From Streptoalloteichus hindustanus (GTDB lineage: Bacteria > Actinomycetota > Actinomycetes > Mycobacteriales > Pseudonocardiaceae): a DNA stretch of 57,429 nucleotides. The stretch covers positions 1 to 57,429 of the forward strand of contig NZ_FQVN01000020.1 of the NCBI RefSeq assembly GCF_900129375.1, given 5' to 3'. The stretch's first letter is position 1. Every line of letters begins with the position of its first letter. This document shows, piece by piece, positions 50,304-57,429 of the stretch. The notes under the pieces are model-generated. The model saw only the letters and a list, made by a program, of their open reading frames with translations, was not told the DNA's origin and did no database searches. The position numbers were made by a program, and so were the translations under genes.

Positions 50304-50340
50304 CGCGAGGGCGGGCCGCGCACTGCGGGCCGCCCTCGCG
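50304..50340 (-). terminator. Hairpin after the small secreted-protein gene
   Basis: CGCGAGGGCGG (50304-50314) and CCGCCCTCGCG (50330-50340) form an 11-bp perfect stem with further inner pairing, 15 nt downstream of the minus-strand stop at 50355. No U-tract. Confidence 0.7.
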
Positions 50341-50354
50341 TGGGTGCGGTGGGG

Positions 50355-50837
50355 TTACGGCTTGACGGACAGGCTCAGCAGGGTGGACGCCGGGTCGTTG
50401 GCGGCCTCGCCGACCTCGGTCCACTCCTCCTTGCGGATCGCGTAGCTCTTCTCGCCGTTGGCGTTGCTCACGGTGGCGGACACGGTGTTCGCGGTGCCCT
50501 TGACGAAGATCACGTTGGGGATCTTCATGGTCAGGTAGCCGGTGGTGCCCCTGACCTGGAAGCAGGCGGGGTTGCTGCCGCGGCTGCGGACGGCGAGCAC
50601 GCCGGTGAGATCGGAGGGGCAGGCGTCCATGAGCAGGATGTGGCCGTCCCCCTTGATCAGGGTGATGCCGCGCTCCTGGAGGATCTTGGCCGCGCCGGGG
50701 TAGCTGTAGTCCTCGACGAGTGGCGGCGGCGTGTCCTCGGCCGGGCTCGCCGGAGCCGACAGGGCCGCGGTCGCGCAGCCCAGCGCGACCGCGACGGTCA
50801 TGGCGCCGAGGGCCGCGAGTCGAGCGTGAGTTCGCAT
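50355..50837 (-). CDS. Small secreted protein of unknown function
   Basis: A 160-aa protein with a clear Sec signal (MRTHARLAALGAMTVAVALGC, cleavage near ALSAPAS). The mature part has two Cys (LLMDACPSD and SNPACFQVRG) that could form a disulfide, and a beta-rich C-terminal half (YLTMKIPNVIFVKGTANTVSATVSN). The motif DGHILLMDACPSDLTGVLAVRS recurs, as far as I recall, in short exported proteins of actinomycetes without known function. It is divergent from the large ALF/lysozyme-like gene. Confidence 0.8.
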   Translation of the reverse strand: MRTHARLAALGAMTVAVALGCATAALSAPASPAEDTPPPLVEDYSYPGAAKILQERGITLIKGDGHILLMDACPSDLTGVLAVRSRGSNPACFQVRGTTGYLTMKIPNVIFVKGTANTVSATVSNANGEKSYAIRKEEWTEVGEAANDPASTLLSLSVKP

Positions 50838-51046
50838 AATGAGTTGTTCCGTTTCATCCGAGCGGACCGAAGAGCCGCGCGCGATTTACACACCTTCGCC
50901 GAACCCTGGAACCGGGTGCAAGGTAGCAACGCCGTCTCGGCCTGGTCAAGCACGCTTCAAGCATTCCTTTCAGGGGTGCGGGCCCGGCGGAGCGGAGGGC
51001 TTGGGCCGGACGGCCCAGCACATTCTTTCACCACCACTTCACGGTC

Positions 51047-51076
51047 TTGTGCCACGCGCCACGGGTGACGTATACC
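51047..51076 (+). promoter_or_regulatory. Candidate promoter of the 51132 gene
   Basis: TTGTGC (51047-51052) and TATACC (51071-51076) are separated by 18 bp in an unusually AT-rich patch. A start point near 51083 would leave a leader of about 50 nt before the ATG at 51132. The rest of the 294-bp gap (50838-51131) shows nothing else. Confidence 0.45.
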
Positions 51077-51131
51077 TTGATTCAATACAATTTCTTTCAG
51101 TTCGGTTGTCGGTTGTTCTCCGGGGGTTCAC

Positions 51132-54100
51132 ATGCGAACGGTTCGGATGCTCGCGCGATTATGGGTCGCGCTGGCCACCGCGCTGGCGTTGACGTCGGGA
51201 CTGCTCCCCTCGGGCGTGGCGATGGCGGAGGATCCGCCGCCGCCGCCCGACCGGGCCAGGGCACTCGCGTTGATGAAGTCGGCGGGGCCGGGGGTCTCCA
51301 GGGCGGCCGAGGCCGCGCTGGCGGGCTCCGACGAGGACGTCAGGAAGTTCCTCACCGAGGAGTTCCCCCGGCTCGCCGAGGACGATCTGCGGGTGCAGAT
51401 CGGGCTGCTGCTCAACGTCAGCGGATCCGGTGTCCGCAAGGCGGGCAGCGACTCCCTCAACGGCTCTGTCGAGGACATGGGGAAGTTCCTGGCCGACGGC
51501 TGGAAGAAGCCGTGGGAGGACGACCTGCGGGTGCGCATCGGCCAGCTCATGACCGCGGGCGGCCCGGGTGTGAAGCGGGCGGGCAACAAGGCCCTCAACG
51601 GCGACACCGACGACATGCTGCGGTTCATCAACGTCGAGTACCCGCGGGAGCAGGCCGACGACGACCGGGTCCGGGTCGGCCAGCTCATGTCGACCGGCGG
51701 CACCGAGGTGCGGCGGGTCGCCAGCCGGGTGCTGAGCGGCGACGTCCAGGACGTCCGCGACTTCCTGCGGGTCGGCTACCAGGTCGCCGCCGAACGCGAC
51801 CAGGAGGTCAAGTCGGTCGCCGCGCTCGCCGAGCTGGCGCGCGAGGCGGGCGAGAAGGCCGCGGTGCAGACCCAGCTGGCCAAGGAGGCCGCCGACCAGG
51901 CCGTGGAGGCCGCCCGGGTGTCCAAGGAGGCGGCGCAGCGCGCGGCCGCCGAGGCCGAGGCCGCCAAGCACTCCACCGAACGGGCCGCCAGCGCGGCGAA
52001 CCGCTCCGCCGACTCGGCGCGCCGCGCCGCGGAGGCCGCCCAGACCGCGATCAACTCCGCCTCGGTGGCCACCGAGGCCGCCAGGTCCGCGTCGCACGCC
52101 GCGGGTCAGGCCGTCCGCGCGGCCTCGCTGGCCAACCAGGCCGCGGCCAGGGCGCACAGCGCGGCCAGCGCCGCCGCCCGGGACAAGAGCAAGTCCGAGG
52201 GCGCCGTCGCCGCTGCGCAGCAGGCCCGCGACGCGGCCAACGGCGCGCAGGCCGCGGGTGAGGCCGCCGCGCAGGCGGGCAACGCCCTCCAGGCGGTGTT
52301 CACCGCGCTCACCGCCGCGATGAGCGCGGCCGCCAACGCCGACGCCGCCGCCGGCGCCTCCGGCGAGGCCGGGAAGTGGGCCGAGCAGGCCGGGGCCAGC
52401 GCGGCCGAGGCGAGGCGGCAGGCCAACCGGGCCCGCGCCGCCGCCAACGAGGCCCGCCGGGCAGCCGGGGCGGCGCAGGCGCTGGCCAGGGACGCCGCAG
52501 CGGCGGCGAACGAGGCGCGGCAGGCGGCCAACGAGGCCGCGGCGCACGCCAGGGCCGCGGCGGCCGCTGCGGACGAGGCGGCGAAGGCAGCGTGGGAGGC
52601 GCAGGTCGCGGCCCGCAAGTCGCACGAGTTCGCCGATTCGGCCGGTGAATGGGCCAAGGAGGCGCAGAACGCCGCCACCAAGGCGCACACGATCTCCGAC
52701 CTGGCCCGCAAGGCCGACGAGGAGCGCCTGGCCGCCCAGCGCAGCCAGGCGATCCGCGACGCCCAGGAGGCGCTGGCGGAGGAGAACAGCAAGAAGGAGG
52801 CCGCCGCGTGGGAGACGGGCCAGGCCAACAAGCTCGACGCCGAGGCCCAGCGCCTGGTCGGGGTGGCCGCCGACCCGAACACCACCGCCGCGGTGGCCGT
52901 CGAGAGTGGACGCCGGGCCGCCGCGAGGCTGTGGCGCACCGGCGGCCCGTGGGTGCGGGCCGAGGCGGAGAACGCCCTGGCCGGCAAGGCCGATGACGTG
53001 ATCCAGTTCGCCAGGCAGCGGTTGCCGCAGGCCGTGCAGCTCGACGACCGCACCAGCGCCGTGCACCTGGCCAGCGCGGGCGCCCGTCCCGGGCTGCGGA
53101 AGAGGGCCTCCGAGGTGGCCACCGCCGACTACGAGCAGGTCAGGTCGTTCCTGGCGGAGAAGACCTACCCGGGCAGCGAGGACGACGACCTGGTCGAGGC
53201 GGGCAAGATCATGCAGGCCGGCGGTCCCGGCGTGCGGGCCGCGGCCAACAAGGCGATCAACGCCGGGCCCGCGGCGGTCCGGGAGTTCCTCCGGGTCGGG
53301 CAGTTCCGGGCTCGCGAGGACGACGACCGGGTGCTGGTGGGGCAGGCGGTCGCCGCCGGCGGCCCCGAGGTGAAGGCCGCGGGTCAGGCCGCGTTGGAGG
53401 GGCCCGCGTCCTACCTGCGCAAGTTCCTGGACGTCGACCTGCACAAGGCGCGCACCCGGGACGAGGACACCACGGCGCACGTCGCGTTGATCAGCGCCCT
53501 GCTGGCCAGCGCGGACAGGTCGGCGGCGACGGCCAAGCAGAACGCCGCCGAGGCGCAGGAGGCCGCGTTGCGGGCCGACGGCGCCGCGGCCGAGGCCGAC
53601 CAGTGGGCCAAGCAGGCGCAGGAGTCGGCCAGGGTGGCCTCGAACTACGCCGATCAGGCCAAGGGCCACGCGAGCCGGGCCCAGGAGAACGCCGACCGGG
53701 CGGCTCAGTCGGCCCGGCAGGCCACCGCGGCCCGCGACAGCGCCGAACGCGCCGCCCGGTCGGCGCAGGCGTCGGCGCGGCGGGCCGAGGCGGCCGCCGC
53801 CGACGCCCGGCTGTCCGCGGCGGCGGCCGCGCAGTCGGCGGCGCGGGCCAAGGCGGACGCGGAGGCGGCTGGCAAGAACGCCGCGACCGCGGCCGGGCTG
53901 TACCTGGAGACGATCAAGATCATCAGCGACAAGTACGCGAAGGAGCGACTGGAGAACGACCCCGACAACTTCGGCGCCAAGGGCAACGAGCGGGGCAAGG
54001 AGCTCAGCTCGGTGCTGGGCGGACTGGACGCGAAGTCGGTCGAGGACGCGTTGAACCGGCTGCGCAACCACCCCGACGGCGACCTGGTGGGCTGCGTCGA

Positions 54101-54755
54101 CCGCAGCCCGCAGCCGACGCCGGGCGTCGACTGGTGCCAGAACAACGGCGACTGGCTGAGCCGGTCCATCAAGGCGGCCAGGGCCGCGGGCGTCGACCCC
54201 CGCATGGTGCTCGCCCGCATCCTGATCGAGATGAGCAACAAGCACGCGGGCTCCGGGCCGGGCCGCGGCCTGGTCATGGCCGACAACTGGCTCAAGCTGA
54301 TGTGCCACGACCTGGGGCTCTACTCCACCTGTGCGAGCTTCGCCGACAGCAGCAAGAACGCCGGCGACGGGCCCTCGATGGGGATCTCCAACATCAAGCA
54401 GCCGGTGTTCGACCTGGTCAAGGCCAAGTACCCGAACGTGTTCGGCCGAGCCAAGTTCTCCGACCTCGCCACCAGTGACGAGGTCGCGATCTGGGTGACC
54501 GCGTACTACTACAAGTACCTCAAGGAAGAGGTGCTGCCGAAGACGTCCAGGGCGGCCAGGGAGAACAACTCCGACTGGGACAACATGGACATGTACTACT
54601 GGTGGGGCCACGACAAGGCCCCCAACATCTCCCGCCCCGACGGCAAGGACTGGGAGGGCGACCCGCTGCTGCACCGGGACGACATCCGCAAGTGGCGCGA
54701 CAAGGCTGACAAGATCATGTGCCACAGCGGTGCGTACATGTGCATCACGAAGTAG
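51132..54755 (+). CDS. Secreted ALF-repeat / coiled-coil protein with lysozyme-like C-terminus
   Basis: A 1207-aa protein with a signal peptide (MRTVRMLARLWVALATALAL, cleavage near AMAED). Four ALF units (about residues 45-215) precede a very long Ala/Glu/Arg coiled-coil region (about 235-580). A second ALF set follows (about 590-775), then another coiled coil (about 780-935). The C-terminal about 220 residues resemble a lysozyme/transglycosylase fold: VDPRMVLARILIEMSNKHAG (candidate catalytic Glu), PSMGISNIKQPVFDLVKAKYP, VAIWVTAYYYKYL and MYYWWGHDKAP. Both blocks contain fixed ALF signatures such as DVRKFLTEEF and YLRKFLDVDL. The protein would carry a peptidoglycan-active domain on a long stalk; a polymorphic toxin or cell-wall remodelling enzyme are both possible. 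The membrane-anchored 54769 gene follows 13 nt later. Confidence 0.85.
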   Translation: MRTVRMLARLWVALATALALTSGLLPSGVAMAEDPPPPPDRARALALMKSAGPGVSRAAEAALAGSDEDVRKFLTEEFPRLAEDDLRVQIGLLLNVSGSGVRKAGSDSLNGSVEDMGKFLADGWKKPWEDDLRVRIGQLMTAGGPGVKRAGNKALNGDTDDMLRFINVEYPREQADDDRVRVGQLMSTGGTEVRRVASRVLSGDVQDVRDFLRVGYQVAAERDQEVKSVAALAELAREAGEKAAVQTQLAKEAADQAVEAARVSKEAAQRAAAEAEAAKHSTERAASAANRSADSARRAAEAAQTAINSASVATEAARSASHAAGQAVRAASLANQAAARAHSAASAAARDKSKSEGAVAAAQQARDAANGAQAAGEAAAQAGNALQAVFTALTAAMSAAANADAAAGASGEAGKWAEQAGASAAEARRQANRARAAANEARRAAGAAQALARDAAAAANEARQAANEAAAHARAAAAAADEAAKAAWEAQVAARKSHEFADSAGEWAKEAQNAATKAHTISDLARKADEERLAAQRSQAIRDAQEALAEENSKKEAAAWETGQANKLDAEAQRLVGVAADPNTTAAVAVESGRRAAARLWRTGGPWVRAEAENALAGKADDVIQFARQRLPQAVQLDDRTSAVHLASAGARPGLRKRASEVATADYEQVRSFLAEKTYPGSEDDDLVEAGKIMQAGGPGVRAAANKAINAGPAAVREFLRVGQFRAREDDDRVLVGQAVAAGGPEVKAAGQAALEGPASYLRKFLDVDLHKARTRDEDTTAHVALISALLASADRSAATAKQNAAEAQEAALRADGAAAEADQWAKQAQESARVASNYADQAKGHASRAQENADRAAQSARQATAARDSAERAARSAQASARRAEAAAADARLSAAAAAQSAARAKADAEAAGKNAATAAGLYLETIKIISDKYAKERLENDPDNFGAKGNERGKELSSVLGGLDAKSVEDALNRLRNHPDGDLVGCVDRSPQPTPGVDWCQNNGDWLSRSIKAARAAGVDPRMVLARILIEMSNKHAGSGPGRGLVMADNWLKLMCHDLGLYSTCASFADSSKNAGDGPSMGISNIKQPVFDLVKAKYPNVFGRAKFSDLATSDEVAIWVTAYYYKYLKEEVLPKTSRAARENNSDWDNMDMYYWWGHDKAPNISRPDGKDWEGDPLLHRDDIRKWRDKADKIMCHSGAYMCITK

Positions 54756-54768
54756 GAGGGTCAGGGGC

Positions 54769-55239
54769 ATGAGGTCGAAACGGCTGACGTACACGGTGGG
54801 CGCACTGATGGGGACCGGCCTCTTCGTGGCGTTGGTCAGCGGCGGCCTCTGGCTCCTGAAGTCCACCACCCCCACCCACGACGAGCGGTTGGAGGCGGTG
54901 CTCGGCCACGTCGGTGTGGCCGAGCACCGCCTCGGCGGTCGTCGGTTCGAGAACGCCGGAGACCGGCGTTTCCTGCGCGCCTACTTCGTGGGCGCCCCCA
55001 CCACCGGCGACGCCAAAGCCCTGGTGAAAGGTCCCGCGCTGCACCCCTTCTCCGACCCGGACCGCCAGACGGAGCGGCCCCAGGGGCCGGTCGACGGCTG
55101 CGGGATCTTCGGCGGCGGCACCCGCCTGCCAGCAAACGAGGTACCCACCGAGGGTCTGTCCACAGAGGACGCCGACGCGGCGCGAGCCGGCCGCTCGGAG
55201 ATCATCCAGGTGAGCATTCTCTGCGACTCCACCTGGTAA
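54769..55239 (+). CDS. Membrane-anchored small protein downstream of the ALF/lysozyme-like gene
   Basis: A 156-aa protein; the ATG at 54769 follows GGAGGGTCAGGGGC and lies 13 nt after the preceding stop. One N-terminal membrane helix or uncleaved signal (TVGALMGTGLFVALVSGGLWLL) is followed by a polar extracellular domain with Cys residues in DGCGIFGGG and SILCDSTW, which could pair. Family not recognised. Its position next to a candidate muramidase makes it a possible immunity or periplasmic inhibitor protein, by analogy with other toxin pairs; this is inference. Confidence 0.7.
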   Translation: MRSKRLTYTVGALMGTGLFVALVSGGLWLLKSTTPTHDERLEAVLGHVGVAEHRLGGRRFENAGDRRFLRAYFVGAPTTGDAKALVKGPALHPFSDPDRQTERPQGPVDGCGIFGGGTRLPANEVPTEGLSTEDADAARAGRSEIIQVSILCDSTW

Positions 55240-55568
55240 TCCCCAGGGGGAGAACAGCAGGCCCTGCCGCAGCGACCCGTCCTGGCTGTCGCCCCTCGAC
55301 GTCGGCGCCGATAACCTGCATCCGTCGGGTCTGCGTGGCCCTGCACAACCACGCACGAGGTCCTCGCCGGAGCAGTCGCCGTAGGGCGACAAGACCGCGT
55401 TGCTACCCCGGGGGACGGTGAGCGAACTTGGCCGTCCTGCCCTCGGCGGAGCAAGTGCGGGGTTTGGAGGCCCGGGCGCCCAGCTTTCCCTGACCCTCCA
55501 CAAGGGACAGGGACCCCGGAGGTTCGCCTCGCGGGTCCCTGTCCGGTCATGGCAGTGCTTTGAGACGG
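55240..55568. other. Convergent intergenic region
   Basis: A 329-bp gap between the 54769 gene and the HisF-like gene. Apart from the terminator at 55505-55544 I see nothing in it. Confidence 0.5.
55505..55544. terminator. Perfect 12-bp stem between convergent genes
   Basis: GGACAGGGACCC (55505-55516) and GGGTCCCTGTCC (55533-55544) with a 16-nt loop, 25 nt beyond the stop of the HisF-like gene. Likely bidirectional. Confidence 0.75.
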
Positions 55569-56357
55569 TCAGAGGCGGACCGGCAGGTTGTGCCGCTCGT
55601 TCAGCTCTGCCTTGATCTCCTCGACGGTGTGGTTGCGCTCCATCCGCGGCGAGTACAGCAGTGAGCTGACGATCGCCGCCGAGGCCTGTGCCTCCACGAA
55701 CGCCTCCGCCACGTGGGCGACGCTGCCCGCCCCACCCGAGGCCACCACCGGCACCCCGACCGCCTCAGCGACCATACGGGTGACGCGCAGGTCGTAGCCG
55801 GCGTGTGTGCCGTCCTGGTCGATGGAGTTGACCACGATCTCACCGGCCCCGAGCTCCTCGCCCCGCCGCGCCCACCACACCGCGTCCATCCCGGTGTCCA
55901 CACGGGCGCCGTCCACGAACACGCTGTAGCCGCTGGGGATCGCCTCGGTCTCGGGGACGCGCTTGACCTGCATGCTCTGTACGACGCACTGGCGGCCGAA
56001 CTCCTCAGCGCCCTGCCGCAGCAACTCCGGATCGCGCACGGCCATGGAGTCGAGGCTGATCTTCTCCGCCCCGGCGTCCAGCACCGCGTGCATGTCCTCC
56101 AGGGAGCGGACGCCCCCGCCCACGGTCAGCGGCACGAACACCCGCTGGGCGACCGCGGTGATCGTGGCCAGATCCGCCTGCCGTCGCCGCGCGCTGGCGA
56201 GGATGTCGTAGAAGATCAGCTCGTCGATGCCGTCCTCGTACATCCGCGAGGCGATCGCGGGCGCGTCTCCCACGTCGGTGTTGTCCTGGAAGCGGCGCGC
56301 CTTGGTGACCCGCCCGTCGATCACGTCGAAACAGGCGATCAGGCGGGCGGCGAGCAC
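55569..56357 (-). CDS. HisF-like cyclase subunit with altered active site
   Basis: A 262-aa TIM barrel clearly homologous to HisF: RLIACFDVIDGRVTKARRF, IDELIFYDILAS, FVPLTVGGGVRSLEDM, GAGEIVVNSIDQDGTHAGYD and VPVVASGGAGSVAHVAEAF. The first catalytic Asp (ACFDV) is kept. The second, Asp130 in the VVAIDAKR motif of Thermotoga HisF, is Gln here (CVVQSMQVKR). The GTG at 56357 follows GGAGG by 4 nt and overlaps the HisH-like gene by 19 nt. With HisH it would form a glutamine-dependent complex, but loss of Asp130 and the absence of other his genes argue against ordinary histidine synthesis; a specialised amidotransfer or cyclisation is more likely. Confidence 0.85.
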   Translation of the reverse strand: MLAARLIACFDVIDGRVTKARRFQDNTDVGDAPAIASRMYEDGIDELIFYDILASARRRQADLATITAVAQRVFVPLTVGGGVRSLEDMHAVLDAGAEKISLDSMAVRDPELLRQGAEEFGRQCVVQSMQVKRVPETEAIPSGYSVFVDGARVDTGMDAVWWARRGEELGAGEIVVNSIDQDGTHAGYDLRVTRMVAEAVGVPVVASGGAGSVAHVAEAFVEAQASAAIVSSLLYSPRMERNHTVEEIKAELNERHNLPVRL

Positions 56358-56998
56358 AGTTCCTCCGAGGTGAGCGAGGCGAACCGGACCAGCAGTCGCA
56401 GACCCAGCGGTCCGGACTTCTCCACGTGGAACTGGCAGCCGACGATGTTGCGGTGCGCGGTCATCGAACAGAACGTCTCGCCGTACTCGGTCCTGCCCGC
56501 CACGTCGTCGTTCTGGTTCGGCACGACGTAGAAGCTGTTGACGAAGTAGAAGTAGCCGCCCTCGGGCATCTCCGACACAAAGGCGTGACGTCGCCGGGGA
56601 CGGACACGGTTCCACCCCATCTGCGGCACCCTCACCGTCCTCGACCACACGAACGGCACCACATGTCCCGGCAACCATCCCAGGCACTCGGTGTCCTGCT
56701 CGGCGCTGTGCTCGAACAGCACCTGCATGCCCACACAGATCCCCAGAAACGGCGTCCGCTCAACCAAAACCCGCTGCGCCAGCCACTCCGGCCAGCCCCG
56801 CGACCGCAGCACACGCATCGTGGTGCCCGCAGCTCCCACCCCCGGCAGGATGACCCGGCCCACGCCGTCCGCTTCCTCGGGGGCGGCCACCAGCCTGTTG
56901 GGGATTCCCAGATGGCTCAGGGCGTGGACCACGCTTTGACTGTTGCCCGTCCGATAGTCGATCACACCGACAATGTCAGATCCACCGCCAGGTCGCAT
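56339..56998 (-). CDS. HisH-like glutamine amidotransferase subunit
   Basis: A 219-aa class I glutamine amidotransferase. The nucleophile is the Cys in FLGICVGMQVLFEHS and the His is in CQFHVEKSG, where the usual Pro of HPEKS is Val. The N-terminal stretch DIVGVIDYRTGNSQSVVHAL replaces the usual DYGMGN. GYFYFVNSFYVVP matches the HisH strand before the catalytic His. It should release ammonia from glutamine for the HisF-like partner encoded downstream with a 19-nt overlap. Confidence 0.87.
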   Translation of the reverse strand: MRPGGGSDIVGVIDYRTGNSQSVVHALSHLGIPNRLVAAPEEADGVGRVILPGVGAAGTTMRVLRSRGWPEWLAQRVLVERTPFLGICVGMQVLFEHSAEQDTECLGWLPGHVVPFVWSRTVRVPQMGWNRVRPRRRHAFVSEMPEGGYFYFVNSFYVVPNQNDDVAGRTEYGETFCSMTAHRNIVGCQFHVEKSGPLGLRLLVRFASLTSEELCSPPA

Positions 56999-57082
56999 CG
57001 CTCCTCGATCCTCTGATCACGCGGACACTCATCGTCGCACGCCCATGACAACCCCGATCAGGTGAACACCCCGGCAACGTCG

Positions 57083-57101
57083 CGCAGTGCGGAATGACGA
57101 A
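57083..57101 (+). promoter_or_regulatory. Shared word CGCAGTGCGGAATGACGAA, copy 2
   Basis: Differs from the copy at 40774-40792 at one position. It lies in the divergent gap between the HisH-like gene and the ALF gene at the right edge, upstream of the latter. Confidence 0.4.
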
Positions 57102-57204
57102 CCCGGTTTTCTCAGCGGCACTTTCCACAGCCACGACTACCGGGAGCCGTGAGCCACCATTCGCTCCACCGTGCGCCCGACTGACTGGAATGGGCTCGGT
57201 TGGT

Positions 57205-57217
57205 GTCCACGATGGAC
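57205..57217. repeat. Iterated palindrome GTCCA-CGA-TGGAC (intergenic)
   Basis: A further perfect-arm copy of GTCCA-N3-TGGAC, outside recognised genes. Confidence 0.5.
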
Positions 57218-57268
57218 TCATCACCATCGCCGCCGCCGATCCAGAGATCCCCAAGGATCTCACCCTCG

Positions 57269-57429
57269 GTGATCAGCACATACGGCCATCCACCTCTCGG
57301 CCCGACACGCTGCGCGATGACCGCGACAAGTACCGCGATGCGCCAGGTGCTCGGGGTCGAGCCCACCGAGGGCATGCTGGAGTTGTCGGACGACAACTTC
57401 ATCCGTGAGGTGTGGAACCGGGCCAAGCC
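57269..57429 (+). CDS. ALF-repeat protein, 5' end only
   Basis: The frame is open to the right edge. From about 57338 it reads MRQVLGVEPTEGMLELSDDNFIR, then EVWNRAK, a clear match to the third ALF unit of the 2744 protein (LGIKADDALLNLSDQDF, then WNRA). The start is uncertain: the GTG at 57269 has AAGGA 11 nt upstream, and ATGs at 57317 and 57338 are alternatives. No signal peptide is visible from any of them, which is unlike the other ALF proteins here, so the protein may be cytosolic or a 5' part may be frameshifted. Confidence 0.55.
   Translation, partial: MISTYGHPPLGPTRCAMTATSTAMRQVLGVEPTEGMLELSDDNFIREVWNRAK

Larger units (their letters stand above)
49890..50354. other. Intergenic region with two hairpins
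   Basis: A 465-bp gap between convergent genes. It holds hairpins at 49930-49970 and 50304-50340. I see no credible gene between them on either strand. Confidence 0.5.

Noticed and set aside
56358-56687. Upstream extension of the HisF-like protein
   Set aside because: HisF homology starts exactly at the GTG at 56357 with GGAGG upstream; the extension is a shadow of the HisH-like gene.
1-57429. tRNA or rRNA genes
   Set aside because: I looked for tRNA-like cloverleaf and rRNA signatures and found none I could support; an automated tRNA scan would settle it.

Overview
The window is 57,429 bp of very GC-rich DNA with actinomycete features: Tat and Sec exported proteins, AfsR/SARP regulators, GTG and TTG starts, ALF-repeat proteins and a type VII (ESX) secretion locus. 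The gene content suits a Pseudonocardiales member such as a Saccharothrix, Actinosynnema or Lentzea relative; that placement is inference, because there is no rRNA in the window.

Left end (1-13 kb). Three secreted ALF-repeat proteins open the window: one cut by the left edge, one of 357 aa, and one of 1054 aa with AbfB-like, LGFP-repeat and ricin-B-like domains. Next come a CGNR zinc-finger regulator divergent from a carboxymuconolactone-decarboxylase/phosphotriesterase gene pair, with two matching operator-like dyads between them. A sigma-70 region-2-only protein follows with a membrane partner, then a GNAT acetyltransferase and a Tat-exported GH35 beta-galactosidase. A 541-bp internally deleted IS5-type element has inserted into what looks like a small membrane-protein gene.

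Centre (13-34 kb). One long minus-strand operon encodes a type VII secretion system. In transcription order it holds two WXG100 proteins, a helical protein, a WXG/Pro-Gly-rich substrate, a YbaB-like protein, another WXG-like protein, a 1960-aa multidomain effector, mycosin, EccC, EccD, EccB, and in the usual EccE position a 734-aa protein with an ADP-ribosyltransferase-like C-terminus. The effector carries a WXG100-like N-terminus, a hydrophobic segment, a Pro-rich linker, two separate HExxH zinc-protease domains and a protein-glutaminase-like domain with a Cys/His/Asp triad. Upstream of the operon is a 1468-aa BTAD-STAND-WD40 regulator. Between them lie three heptamers at an 11-bp period, the layout of a SARP binding site.

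Right half (38-57 kb). This part holds a divergent AfsR-like BTAD/NB-ARC regulator, a ChaA-type cation exchanger, a membrane/winged-helix protein, a two-gene unit whose first product resembles aerolysin-type pore formers, an Eis-type acetyltransferase, an aminoglycoside-phosphotransferase-like protein, a P-loop kinase-like protein, a 390-aa protein of unknown family and a small secreted protein. A 1207-aa ALF/coiled-coil protein with a lysozyme-like C-terminus follows, with a small membrane-anchored neighbour. Last come a HisF/HisH-like pair whose HisF has lost a catalytic aspartate, and the start of a further ALF protein at the right edge.

Across the whole window a palindrome GTCCA-N3-TGGAC recurs in genes and between genes. 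Inside genes it is always read as Ser-Thr-X-Asp and uses rare Thr codons. This looks like selection on the DNA word itself.
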